Source: Guyanagaster necrorhizus
Taxonomy: Eukaryota; Basidiomycota; Agaricomycetes; Agaricales; Physalacriaceae
Length of the DNA stretch: 17,156 bases
Assembly: GCF_019112545.1 (NCBI RefSeq)
Contig: NW_025064978.1
Span: 1 to 17,156 of the forward strand
Reading direction: 5' to 3'
Of the stretch, positions 7,856-17,035 are shown in pieces (position 1 is the stretch's first letter; each line of letters starts with the position of its first letter). The notes beneath the pieces were generated by a model. The model ran no database searches. It saw only the letters and a list, made by a program, of their open reading frames with translations, and was not told where the DNA came from. Made by a program: the position numbers and the translations under genes.

Positions 7856-9200
7856 GAAGCAACTCTGTTCTCTCCATGCAAGTTCAGAGTTGTATTGACT
7901 CTATTTGCACATTAGAGATCATTACTCTCAATGCAATATCTCTTTTCAACCATTCCTTCCATCTCTCATTTTCAGCAGAATTACCATCTGATATAGAGCT
8001 CAACAGATCTCTAGCCTCTACTATTCTGTATTTTTTTGTGCTTATTGATTCTGATTCTAGCCACTGCTTTGTTAACACTAAATATATAGTTGCCAATGAT
8101 ATTCCTATTAAAACTATCCCTAGTGTGCAACTCTGATTATTTGATGACTCTGTCAGAAACTGCATATCTCAAATCACAACTATTCTTATTCATTTTTCTT
8201 CTGGAGACACCTTTCCTATCAACTTCTATGTCACTCATCTGGTTTTATCTTGCAATCTTGTTCTGAAATACAACTGGCTCTCCTGCTATAATCCACTGAT
8301 TGACTGGGCTGAGAACAGTATCACTTTCTGCTCAAGTTATCAGGATCTCACTCTAATCAATTCTATGATCTCAACTGCATCTCCAGGACTTCTGTGCCCA
8401 CAGAACAACAGTCCACTCCTCTTCAAGCCTTCCAGCTTAATTCTGGGATCTCCATGTCCATCAGACTCTATCAGTCTAACCTCTGGAGCTCTATCCTGTT
8501 CCAAATCTCCTTTGGGTAGCCAGTGGGCCCTGTTCCTATATGAACCCATCTATTTTTATTCTCTCTCAAAGTATTTTACTACAAAAGCACATTCAAAGAT
8601 TTCCATCATATCTGCTGCTGTATTTGTCTGAGCCAGTGCAGAAGAAGATGCTTAGCAGTCCATGCTGCAGTCTTCCTTGCCTAATATTGGAGCCAAAGCC
8701 ATATTCATGGAACTGGCAGATCTTTCATCAGTGCCAAGAGAGTACCATGATTTTGCAGACATCTTCAGCAATACCCTCTCTGAAAAGCTACCCAAACACA
8801 GACTGTACAATCTCAAGATCAACCTTAAGAAAGGAACATCTCTACTGCTTAGGCCTATTTATTCTCTCTCAGAATCTGAACTCAAGGTTCTATGAGAGTT
8901 TATTGATGATAACTTGTGCAATGAGTTCATTACTCTGTTCCACTCTCCACATGAGGCTCTGATCCTCTTTGTCAAGAAAAAGACTGGTGAACTCTGACTT
9001 TGCATTGACTACTGCAGCCTAAATAAAATCTCTAAGAAGGGTCACTACCCTCTTCCCCTCATTTCTGATCTCTTCAACTCTGCTTGCTCCACACACATCT
9101 ATACCAAGCTTGATCTTTGACATGCCTACCATCTTATTCATATAAAAAAGAGTAATGAATGAAAAACAGCCTTTCAGACTTGCTACAGTTTCTTTGAATG
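7856..9200 (+). pseudogene. pol: G1-a pol, part 1: protease and N-terminal RT
   Basis: Pol continues from gag in the -1 frame and is recognisable from 7876 (MQVQSCIDS). The protease active site reads IDSDSSHC near 8050, with the Gly of D-S-G changed to Asp. Long open stretches at 8365-8631 and 8662-8895 match the G1-b linker and RT start (SLPNIGAK, IYSLSESEL). Stops (for example TGA after 8134, at 8893 and near 8997 and 9118) lie in frame, and I found no frameshift up to the solo LTR. RT motifs before the break include CIDYCSLNK and the IYTKLDL segment, where the catalytic Asp is present but followed by a stop. Coding resumes at 9683. Confidence 0.86.
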
Positions 9201-9687
9201 TGTTAGGAACATACCAATTGATTGGACTTAAGTGCATGTGTAGAGGCTGATGGAGTGCATAGGTATCAACAAAGCTATTGACAATGTCACCCTTGAGTCA
9301 AGGCCCAAGGATTTGGATTGACAGAATAGAGTTCTGTTAGAGAAGTGAGAAATATCCTTCAGAGCAGAATCTGATGGATAAGGTAGAGAGGAGCTGAAGT
9401 GAGCATGAAATGTAGATAGCTATCTAAGTTGATATTTGAACTGAGTAGTTACAGTGATTATACATAGTTTATATACTATTGTAGTTAATTCTAAGTCAGA
9501 GTCCATTGGATTCTAGTGCCAACTGTTTGCTACTGTGTTTCAAGTCTAGATACTACAATATGAAATACAGATGTGAAATGATAATGGTAAAATAAAATTA
9601 GTAGATAATAGGGAATGGGCAGAGTCTAGTGAAACTTGGTGATTGTTGAGGTGATATAGAGGCTGGCAGTATGCACATAACAGAATA
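9196..9687. repeat. Target-site duplication flanking the solo LTR
   Basis: The 5 bp before the LTR are GAATG (9196-9200) and the 5 bp after it are GAATA (9683-9687). Four of five bases match, and the last differs by a G-to-A transition. Removing the LTR and one copy rejoins the RT reading frame (the frame index moves from 1 to 2, as expected for 487 bp of extra sequence). This supports insertion followed by LTR-LTR recombination. Confidence 0.85.
9201..9682 (-). repeat. Solo G1 LTR inside the G1-a RT gene
   Basis: This 482 bp LTR runs from TGTTAGGAAC to CATAACA on the plus strand and matches 6809-7303 throughout, including the minus-strand TATATAAA (9475-9468) and the 11-nt AGTTCAAATAT (9442-9432). 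No internal element sequence is attached, and the flanks are a 5 bp duplication, so it is the scar of a full element removed by LTR-LTR recombination. It splits RT just before the FGLTNA motif. The end segments compared (first 121 and last 83 bases) have no CpG. Confidence 0.92.
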
Positions 9688-10049
9688 GTGTCTCATGTCT
9701 TTTGGCCTCACAAATGCTCTGGCAGCATTCTAACATTTTGTAAATGATATATTCTCTGATATGCTTGATATATCAGTAGTAGTCTATCTCAACAACATCC
9801 TTATATATTCTAACAACTCAAAAGATCACTAGAAATATGTTCAAGAGGTTCTATGCAGGCTTAGAGCTAATAGACTCTACTGCAAAGGCTCCAAATGTGA
9901 ATTCAACTGAGATTCCATAGAATACCTAAGCTACATCCTATCACTTGAAGGACTTTGTATGTCTGAAGAAAAAGTCAAGGCCATTGTTGACTGGCTGATG
10001 CCATGAAAAGTCAAGAACATCTAATCTTTTCTTGGCTTTGCCAACTTCT
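9683..10049 (+). pseudogene. pol: G1-a pol, part 2: RT palm and thumb
   Basis: RT resumes after the solo LTR with MSFGLTNALAAF near 9700 and continues through the palm to SFLGFANF at 10049. The catalytic YLDD box is YLNN: both Asp codons are AAC (9791-9796), which abolishes metal binding. Further stops lie at about 9731, 9830, 9908, 10004 and 10022, all in frame. The matching G1-b region (3982-3671) is open for over 100 codons, so this copy has decayed further. The 3' continuation was cut off by G2-c and should lie to the right of the window. Confidence 0.87.
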
Positions 10050-10518
10050 TGTTAGACTTAAGCATCATATGAACAGAAACATGTGATAAACAGAAGTCTT
10101 CTCACACTTCAGAAGATCGACTGAATTCACTGATGCATATTCTAATCAATATGTCACAAGACCTTAGGATTGGCTCAAGTATAAAATAGTGTAGAATAAA
10201 CTTTAGCTCAAAGCTGAGGATTACCAGTGAGAGTGAGCCTGCCTAAATACTGTACAAGCTATGACTATTAATATCACTATCTATTGTGTGTTTTCATGTT
10301 TTTTGTGCCCATTGTCCTTGAGCATTGCTACTATACATAAAAGACTGATTGTGTGTTGTCAGGCAATGCTGTTGCATTGAAAGACAATGACTGACTCAGC
10401 CAAGTTGTGATGACTAAGCTTGGTCTCATAGTTTTAAGTGCTTGTCTAAGTGCTCTGACTAAGCATAGATAGGAGTTAATCATAGAAAAAGAAATAGAAT
10501 AAAGAAAAAATCATAACA
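10050..10518 (-). repeat. 3' LTR of G2-c
   Basis: This 469 bp LTR reads TGTTATGATTTTTTC at its minus-strand start (10518) and TTAAGTCTAACA at its end (10050). It shares the ends, the pyrimidine-rich U3 and several blocks (GCTTAGTCAG, CTAAAGTTTATTCT, GTTTATCA) with the LTRs of G2-a and G2-b, but its middle is quite different, so it belongs to a diverged subfamily. The polypurine tract lies directly on its upper side (10519-10532). The flanking 5 bp CTTCT (10045-10049) should be one target duplication. Confidence 0.85.
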
Positions 10519-10551
10519 TTATCTCCTCCTTAAGACCATCATTCTGATAGC

Positions 10552-11632
10552 TTAATTTAGAGATAACTCATAATCATGGATAACCTCTGCTGCCTCTATC
10601 CATTTCTTATTGACCCACTGGTTAGATTCAGAGTCATAGCCTTTCCAACTAATCAGATAGTCCATGATTGTGGTCATGCCACCCCTATGCACTCTGACTT
10701 TCCACAGTTTGTGGTGTAATATTTGATTGATTTTGTAGTGTTTTTTGTTATTAATCAGGTTCAGTGGAGGTGGTGGCAGTTATACTTGATTAGGGAATGC
10801 AAGAGTGATGTACAGTGTTAATAGGGCTTTATTAAAGATGTCATGGATATGCCAGTGCTTGGGTAGGTAAAGACAGTAAGCTGAGATCCCTATTTTTGTG
10901 GTGATAACAAAGGGGCCTGTGCATTTATCATCAAGCTTGTGCTTTGATCTGGAAAGGTGAAGGTTGATTGTGTCCAACTAAACCTTTTCATTTACTGAGT
11001 AATCATGTGAGAGTTGTTGGTGATAGTTATATTGATGTTTCATGATAGAGGCCACTTTTTCAAGAGCAGTCTTTGTTTCAGAGTAAATCTTCATTATCAT
11101 AGTGGTGAAGTCAGAGGATGCAGGGGTTGTCATGTGTATATGTTCAGTCTGTATGATGTTTGGGTGTCTTCTATAGTTAATGAAGAACAGTGTTTTGCCA
11201 GTTGCCAAGTGGACTTGGTTATTGTGTTGGAAGGCTGCAAAGGCTAGCCATTCTGTCCAATTGTCCTGTCAGTAGTTGATAAAGAGTTGAAGATACTTTT
11301 TGACTTCTTGATTTGCCTATTCTATTTGCTCATCAGTTTGTGGGTGATAAGCAGTGAATGCATTTTATTTAATATTCAGGAGTTGGTATAAATTATCGAG
11401 AAATTTAGAGATAAATTACAGACCTCTGTTCAAGATGATCACTTGCAGCATGCCATACTTGCTGTAAACTTCATCACAAAGGATCTTTGCTCATCCTTCT
11501 GACATGAGTTCTATTGAGCATGTGATAGGGATGATTGCCTTCAAGAACTGGTCAATGATAATGATAATGATATCATAGCCATTGTATTCTGGTAGACTAG
11601 TGATCATGTCTACTAAAATATGGGTCTATGGG
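10552..11632 (-). pseudogene. pol: G2-c pol: integrase core and chromodomain
   Basis: A single minus-strand frame runs from 11632 to TAA at 10554-10552. The first catalytic Asp of the integrase core is at 11610-11608 (LVDMITSLP), the middle Asp is Asn (AAC, 11430-11428, in LNRGL), and the Glu region (QTDEQIE) is near 11320. Open segments at 11208-10978 and 10977-10780 cover the C-terminal integrase, followed by a chromodomain at about 10744-10560 (HYKINQILHH, DYLISWKGY, NQWV). In-frame stops lie near 11500, 11415, 11320, 11270 and 10980. At the codon where G2-b has CGA and G2-a has TGA, this copy has CAA (11016-11014). It shows no frameshift and cannot be active. Confidence 0.88.
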
Positions 11633-12094
11633 TGTTAAGCCCAAATTTCATGTGACTAGAGACACATGATAAACTGACAGAACCTTGCACTTCAGGTTAT
11701 ACTGTCAGAGTTCACTTGTGTGTGACTAGCATTGTGTTGTCAAGGCATTGCAGTTCGCTTGAGATAAGATGGTGAAGTAAAACTTTAGTTCGAGACTGGA
11801 GTGTTACAGCAAGAACTGAGCTACTTAAATACTGGTCTGTTATCATGTTATAAATAACTGTTCACAAAAGATATTGTCTGCTGTAGAGCTGTTTCCTCTA
11901 CTGTTGCCAGGCTCTCCACAAAAGCTGTTGTCTTGCTGCAGAGCTGTGGTTGTGCACTGCAATAGGAGAATGACTGACTGGGCTGCTGAGCTAAGCATTC
12001 CCATAGTCATAAGCACTGATCTAGGCACCCTGACTAAGCAAGGATAGGGGTCATTTCCAAGGAAAAAGAAAGGAAAATAGGAAAAATCATAACA
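11633..12094 (-). repeat. 3' LTR of G2-b
   Basis: This 462 bp LTR, on the minus strand, starts TGTTATGATTTTTCC at 12094 and ends GGGCTTAACA at 11633. It is closely similar to the G2-a LTR but lacks a 52 bp segment and has lost all the CpG sites seen there. A TATA-like TATTTAAG is retained near 11830. The flank ATGGG (11628-11632) should be one copy of the target duplication, with its partner beyond the right edge. The polypurine tract of the element adjoins at 12095. Confidence 0.92.
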
Positions 12095-12361
12095 TTACCC
12101 TCTCCTTAAGACCATCATCCCGATGGTTAAGTTAGGGAAGTCCTCCACCCCAGGGCAGGAGATGGCCAATCTGCTGGACCCATCCATTGGACCGCCATCT
12201 TCATTGTCCTGCAGTCTTTTGTTCAGCATAACATGGGGTCAGCTCAATGTGAGGACAGAGTCATCTTCATCGTTCTCTCGTATATGTCCTTTGCTATCGG
12301 CAGGTTGGTTGATGTATATCTGACTAGATATCATCTTTCTTCCTTTTGTCGCTGCATCTTT
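12095..12361 (-). other. G2-b 3' untranslated leader and polypurine tract
   Basis: This stretch lies between the pol stop at 12364-12362 and the LTR. On the minus strand it ends in CTTAAGGAGAGGGTAA, the polypurine tract next to the LTR. It resembles 2060-2324 of G2-a in length, position and its last bases (GATGGTCTTAAGGAG). I see no gene in it. Confidence 0.75.
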
Positions 12362-15300
12362 TTAGACATAATATTGAACATGACCATCCTTGATGTTCAT
12401 TTTGTTGATTCGATGTTTATAATCCTGAATTGTGTCTTCTGCATTCATGTACTTTTCGTTGACCCATTGATTTGATTCTGATCCATAACCCTTCCAGCTG
12501 ACAAGGTAGTCAATGGTTGTTTTCATGCCTCTGCCTCATGCTTTAACTTGGCGTGTTTTGTGATTTAGGACTTCATTGATTTCATAATGTTCTTCATCAT
12601 CGATGAGTTCTGCTGGTGGTGGAGGTGGTCATTCCTGGTTTGAGAAGGCTGGCGCCACGTAGAGTGTCAGTAATATTTCATTGAAAACATCATGGACTTT
12701 CCAAGTTGCTGGGAGTTGCAACTTGTATGCGGAGTTGCCAATTTTTTTGATTACTTTGAAGAGGCCTGTCCATTTGTCAGCTAATTTTTGTTTTGGCCTT
12801 GGTAAGTGCAGGTTTGTTGTATCCAACCAAACTTTGTCATTGGTTGAATATTCATGAGCTATTCGCTTGTGTTTGTCATACTGCTTTTTCATTGCTGAAG
12901 CAGCCTTTTCAAGGGCAGCCTTGGTTTCTTCGTGGATCTTTGCCATCGTTGTTGCAAAGTCCGTCGATGCTGGTGTTGTTGTATGAATTTGACCAGTTTG
13001 TGCCATTGGTGGGTTATGTCTATAGTTCACAAAGAATGGTGTTTTACCTGTTGCAGAGTGAATTCTGTTGTTGTGTTGGAATGCTGCTAATGCTAGCCAT
13101 TCCGTCCAGTCATCTTGATGGTAACTGATGAAAAGTCATAAATACTTTTCAATTTCTTGGTTGGCCTGTTCCGTTTGGCCATCTGTCTGTGGATGATATG
13201 CCATTGAGGCGTTTCGTTTGATGTTTAGGAGTTGATACAAGTCGTCTAAGAACTTGGACACGAATTGTGGTCCCCTGTCTGAGATTACTACTTGAGGCAT
13301 GCCATACTTGGCATACACCTTGTCTTGTAGTATTTTTGCCCATCCTTCAGATGTCAATTCTGTGGAGCAGGTGATTGGAATGATTGCTTTTGAGAAGCAA
13401 TCGACTATGACGATGATTGCATTATAGCCATCACTTTCAGGAAGTCCAGTCATCATATCCACTGAGATGTGGGTCTATGGTGATGAAGGGACCTCATTTG
13501 AGTGGAGTGGTGCTGCCCTGGGTTGTGTTGAAGTCTTGCCTCACTGGCAAACCTCGCAAGCTTTGACATATCAGGTGATATCATGGTCCATTTTGGGCCA
13601 CCAGTATTCTCTTAAGACTAGTTCCTTTGTTTTAGCGATTCTGAGATGTCCGGCAGTCATGTGATCATGACATATAGTGATGATATCACCCCACAGTCGT
13701 TGATCCCTTGGGATGTAGATTCGTTCATCATAACGGATCAATCCCCCTTCTTTCTTTAGGCCTTGCTCATGGTTGAGTGATGGCATGATTCTTTGATTCC
13801 ACTTGTGAGAATCCTGAGTGGCGCTCTTGATGCATTTGTGCATCTCTTCTTCTGTTGGTATAATCATTGCCTGGAAGTGTTCTGGTCATAGTAAAATGAC
13901 TTCTTTGTTGTCATCTCCTCCTTGGTTGTGATCTGCCCTGTGGCTGAGGAAGTCAGCCTTCTTGTTTGCTACACCAGCTTTATGGTGTAGCATATATTTG
14001 TATTCAGATAGTTCTGTTACCCATCAGGCTTGTCTCCGATTAAGCTTTTGAGGTTGTTGGAAGTATCGGAGGTTTTGGTGATCTGTCCAGATCTTGAAGG
14101 TCTGGACTGCTCCAATGAGATAATGCTGCCATTTGGCAAGGGCAAGCATTATAGCGAGGAGTTCCTTGTCATAGATTTCATAATTGCGTTCCATCACCAT
14201 GAGTGCTTTTGACATAAATGCGACTGGTTGCCATTTATTGTCTTGTTCCTATGAGAGTACGGCTCCTACTGCACCTTCGCTAGAGTTGGCCTCCACTCAG
14301 AATCTTCTGTCTTGGCTTGGTATAGCCAAGATGACGTCTTCGGCTAATCGGTGTTTGAGATCATCGAATGCTGCCTGTTGGGAAATTCCCTAACTCCATG
14401 GGGAATTTCCAGTTAGTTGTGTCATTGGTCGGACTATCTTGCTATAGTCCTGAATGAACCGTCAGTAGAAGTTTGTGAATCCTAAGAAGGATTGTAATTC
14501 CTTCTTTTTGTTTGGTTTCGGCCACTCAGTTACTCCCACTATTTTGATGGGATCCATTCGAATGCTTCCTTCGCTAATAATGACTCTGAGGTACTCGGTT
14601 TCCAGTACCTCGAATTCACATTTCTCCGCCTTGAGAAAGAGTCGGTGTTTCCTCATCCATGATAGCACTTGTCGTACAATTATCCTGTGTTCTTCTTTGG
14701 TTTTAGTCATGATGAGGATGTCATCCAAATAAATTGTGACTTTTTCAGTGGCGATGAGGTCCTTAAAAATGTTATTCATCATCCACTGAAGTGTCGCTAG
14801 TGAGTTGGTTAATCCAAAGAACATAACTGTCGGTTCAAACAAGCCTCGGTTGGTCCAAAAAGTGGCCTTCCATTCATCGCCTTCTTTGATCCATACATTG
14901 TTGTATCCCCATCGCATGTCAAGTTTGGTATAGTATTTGGCACCTCGGAGCTTGTTCATTAACTCCGTGATTAAAGGAAGTGGATAACGATTCTTAATTG
15001 TCATCTCATTTAACTTCTGATAATCTTGTACAGGTTGGAGCTTTCCATCCTTCTTTTTGATGAAGAAGAAGGGTGACGCCATCGGTGATTTCGATGGGTG
15101 AATTCTCCTGCTAGATAAGTTCTCATCCAAGAACTTATCGAGCTCCTGCTGTTCATTATTGTTGAGTGGATAGCACTTGCAATCCAGGTTTGCATTGGCA
15201 TTGGGGATTAATTCAATGGCATGGTCTCAGGATTTGGCATCGGGTAGTTCGTCGAAACTTTCTTTTTCGAATAAATCCCAGTAGTCCTGTGCTCACATTG

Positions 15301-16430
15301 GTACCATTTCCTCAAATGTTCTTTCTTCTTTTGCAACATTAGCCTTTGCTGCTAGGTCATTGGCATGGTGTATTGCCCATATGTTGATGGCCCTTTGCAG
15401 GTTGACAGTGAGTATCATTTCAGCGTCCTCTATTTCTTCATCCCATCAGTCCTTGGGATCTTCATCTGGTAGTTCAAATAGAATTTTCTGGCAGTGACAT
15501 CAGGTGAAGATGATGCGTCCAGTTTTCCAATTGATTAAGGGGTTGTGTCTGATTAACCAATCATGACCAAGGAATACCTCTCTGGTTCCTAGATCAGTTA
15601 CAGCTAAGTCAATTCGTTCTGAGTGATCACTGATAGTGAGCCTGAGCTCGACATATTTGGTGATCGCCCCTGCTTGATTCTTTGTTCCATCTGCATTATA
15701 GACTGGAATCGGGGCTGCTGTTACTCAAGTAGGTAGTTGATGCTTGGTGATGAAAGCTCGATTGATGGAACTTCCCATGCAGTTGCTGTCGATCAGGGCA
15801 GTGACTGCATGGGTAGATCAAGATGTTAATGTCTTGATCTGTGCCTTGGTTACCAGATCTTGTCCAGAGGACTTAGTTCATTGAATGAACTTTTGTGGTC
15901 TATGTAATTCATTAAGCCATTCCAAGGCCTGGCATCTTTCTGCGTTCCATATTCCTATGATCATGTCATCGATCACCTCCTCGATATGGGTCTTATGTAT
16001 CCAATTCTTGAGTATAGCTGCTGCTGCTGCTTCGTTTTTTGCATCTTTGATTGCCCACCAAGTCCATTCAGTATCAAATGGCTTGAGTCAGACTGTGGGG
16101 CTCGCTGCCTCTGTTCAGCCTGAAGGCAATTGAGTCTGTTTCATCTTTTTAGCTTGATGATCTTTTAATGATGATGTACCTTTGTTAGGGCTCTCTGCCC
16201 TTCTTCGGCCCTTCATCGGCACTTGAGTTATAGAAGTCAATTCCTTAGGCAATTCTGATTTCTGAGTAATGAGGTCAGGTATATTCGAATGCACGCATAA
16301 TTTAGACATAGGTGATAATACTATAGAAGATAAAATGTCAGTCTGTCCAGCAGATTGTGACCCGTTACTTGTTCCTTTGGCCAAGGCAGTTGAATCGCTT
16401 ACTGCTTGGCCCTGTCTTTTATCTCCTTGG
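12362..16430 (-). pseudogene. pol: G2-b pol: protease, RT, RNase H, integrase, chromodomain
   Basis: One minus-strand frame, -1 relative to gag, extends from near the gag stop to TAA at 12364-12362. The protease motif is near 15790: D-S-G has become D-S-N (AAC, 15784-15782). RT lies at about 15130-14330 and is open for over 220 codons (15130-14462), with an intact YLDD (14725-14720); FGLTNS is preceded by Phe where Pro is usual. RNase H (about 14310-13950) has its first Asp changed to Asn (14287-14285). The integrase zinc-binding region and core are at about 13700-13136, with the middle Asp retained (SDRGPQF). The C-terminal integrase (13030-12629) leads to a chromodomain at about 12592-12415. 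Most stops are TGA. An N-terminal region of about 450 codons before RT lacks other recognisable motifs. It is the best-preserved pol here but still inactive. Confidence 0.91.
12415..12592 (-). other. Integrase-fused chromodomain of G2-b
   Basis: The segment begins HYEINEVLNH, has the DYLVSWKGYG core and NQWV Trp, and ends in an acidic helix. It aligns directly with 1832-2013 of G2-a and about 10744-10560 of G2-c. A single TGA interrupts it at a codon that is CGA in G2-a. Chromatin targeting is inferred from the chromovirus family. Confidence 0.83.
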
Positions 16431-17035
16431 GTTTGTCATCATCCCTGGGGTCCTGTGCTTCCTTTGTTAGCTCAGCAATCTGCGCTCTGATGTCCTCCTG
16501 CATGCGTTTATTCTTCTTCTCTGGGCAGTTCCATGCCATGTAGCTGGGTTAGCCACAATTGAAGCACTTCCCCTTCTTCTTAAGGCGATCCACATCGATC
16601 TGCTTGCCCATTCTGGTACTTGGACCCTTACTAGTTTGCTTCCTGTCATTCTTGGAAGTTGGGGCTGAGCTGCCGGGTCTGGTGGACATGGTCACATGGG
16701 AGGTGGAGGGCTTTGAGCCCTGTCCCTGGTACCTATGCTGGTCCCACAGGTTTGTTGCTTCTGCCTTCTGTCACTGTCATTCCTGCCACATTAGGATGAT
16801 TCGGGCCTTCCAATCATCATAGCCGACCAGCACACTATGGCCAAGATCCAAGATCGTCTTGAGATAATGAGGCAGTACTCCCCGCTTCATGTATTCAACT
16901 ATGCGCCCTGAGTCGGCTATGTCCTTCTGGATTCCAGCAAGCTTTCCGAGTCGTTCTAGTTCATCGAAGTAATCGGGTGCCACTTTGTCGCCCATCCTAT
17001 ACTCCTTCATCTTCAACTTGTGGACTTCTCAGACC
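16399..17035 (-). pseudogene. gag: G2-b gag, lacking its N-terminus
   Basis: The frame enters from 17035 and ends at TAA 16401-16399. It begins within the capsid (Retrotrans_gag-like) domain: MKMKEYRMGD from 17016, then YFDELERLGKLAG and a helical stretch to about 16780. It continues with a Ser/Thr/Lys-rich linker and a zinc knuckle at 16566-16525. Stops lie at about 17033 (TGA), 16779 and 16773 (TGA, next to Gln codons) and 16551 (TAA). The knuckle is damaged: CFNC and the last Cys remain, but the His position is Tyr (TAC, 16542-16540) and a stop falls between. The capsid N-terminus was separated by the young G1 LTR. Pol follows in the -1 frame, but I could not identify a canonical slippery heptamer in the correct phase. 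Confidence 0.85.

Larger units (their letters stand above)
7304..10049 (+). mobile_element. G1-a: oldest element, broken by three insertions
   Basis: Plus-strand Ty3/Gypsy element of the same family as G1-b. What remains is the C-terminal part of gag, protease, RT and the start of the connection to RNase H. The left part was separated by G1-b (7303/7304), the RT is split by a solo LTR (9201-9682), and the 3' part was separated by G2-c (10049/10050, within the conserved LGFANF segment). Its coding sequence is almost free of CpG and carries more stops than any other copy except G2-c, in keeping with its position as the host of the other insertions. Confidence 0.88.
10050..11632 (-). mobile_element. 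G2-c: 3' end of a diverged chromodomain Gypsy element
   Basis: This minus-strand element retains its integrase core, C-terminal integrase, chromodomain, polypurine tract and 3' LTR. Upstream of the integrase core it is interrupted by G2-b at 11632/11633, so RNase H, RT and gag should continue beyond the right edge. It lies inside the RT/connection region of G1-a. Only three residues separate its pol stop from the polypurine tract region, whereas G2-a and G2-b have about 265 bp of leader there. Confidence 0.87.
11633..17035 (-). mobile_element. G2-b: near-complete chromodomain Gypsy element
   Basis: Reading leftwards from 17035, this element has gag with a zinc knuckle, protease, RT, RNase H, integrase, chromodomain, leader, polypurine tract and 3' LTR. 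Only its 5' LTR and the first part of gag are missing, because a young G1 LTR inserted at 17035/17036. It is the most complete element in the window and the best reference for the G2 family. It inserted into the integrase gene of G2-c, a relative of its own family. Pol keeps one frame for about 4 kb, with stops but no frameshift. Confidence 0.93.

Noticed and set aside
7884..8165. Minus-strand 93-codon open frame
   Set aside because: Antisense of the G1-a protease region, whose plus-strand frame has a clear homologue in G1-b.
16115..16384. Separate small gene at the start of G2-b pol
   Set aside because: It is in the pol frame and continuous with the downstream protease region apart from one stop. 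It begins at a TTG, so it is better read as the N-terminal part of pol.
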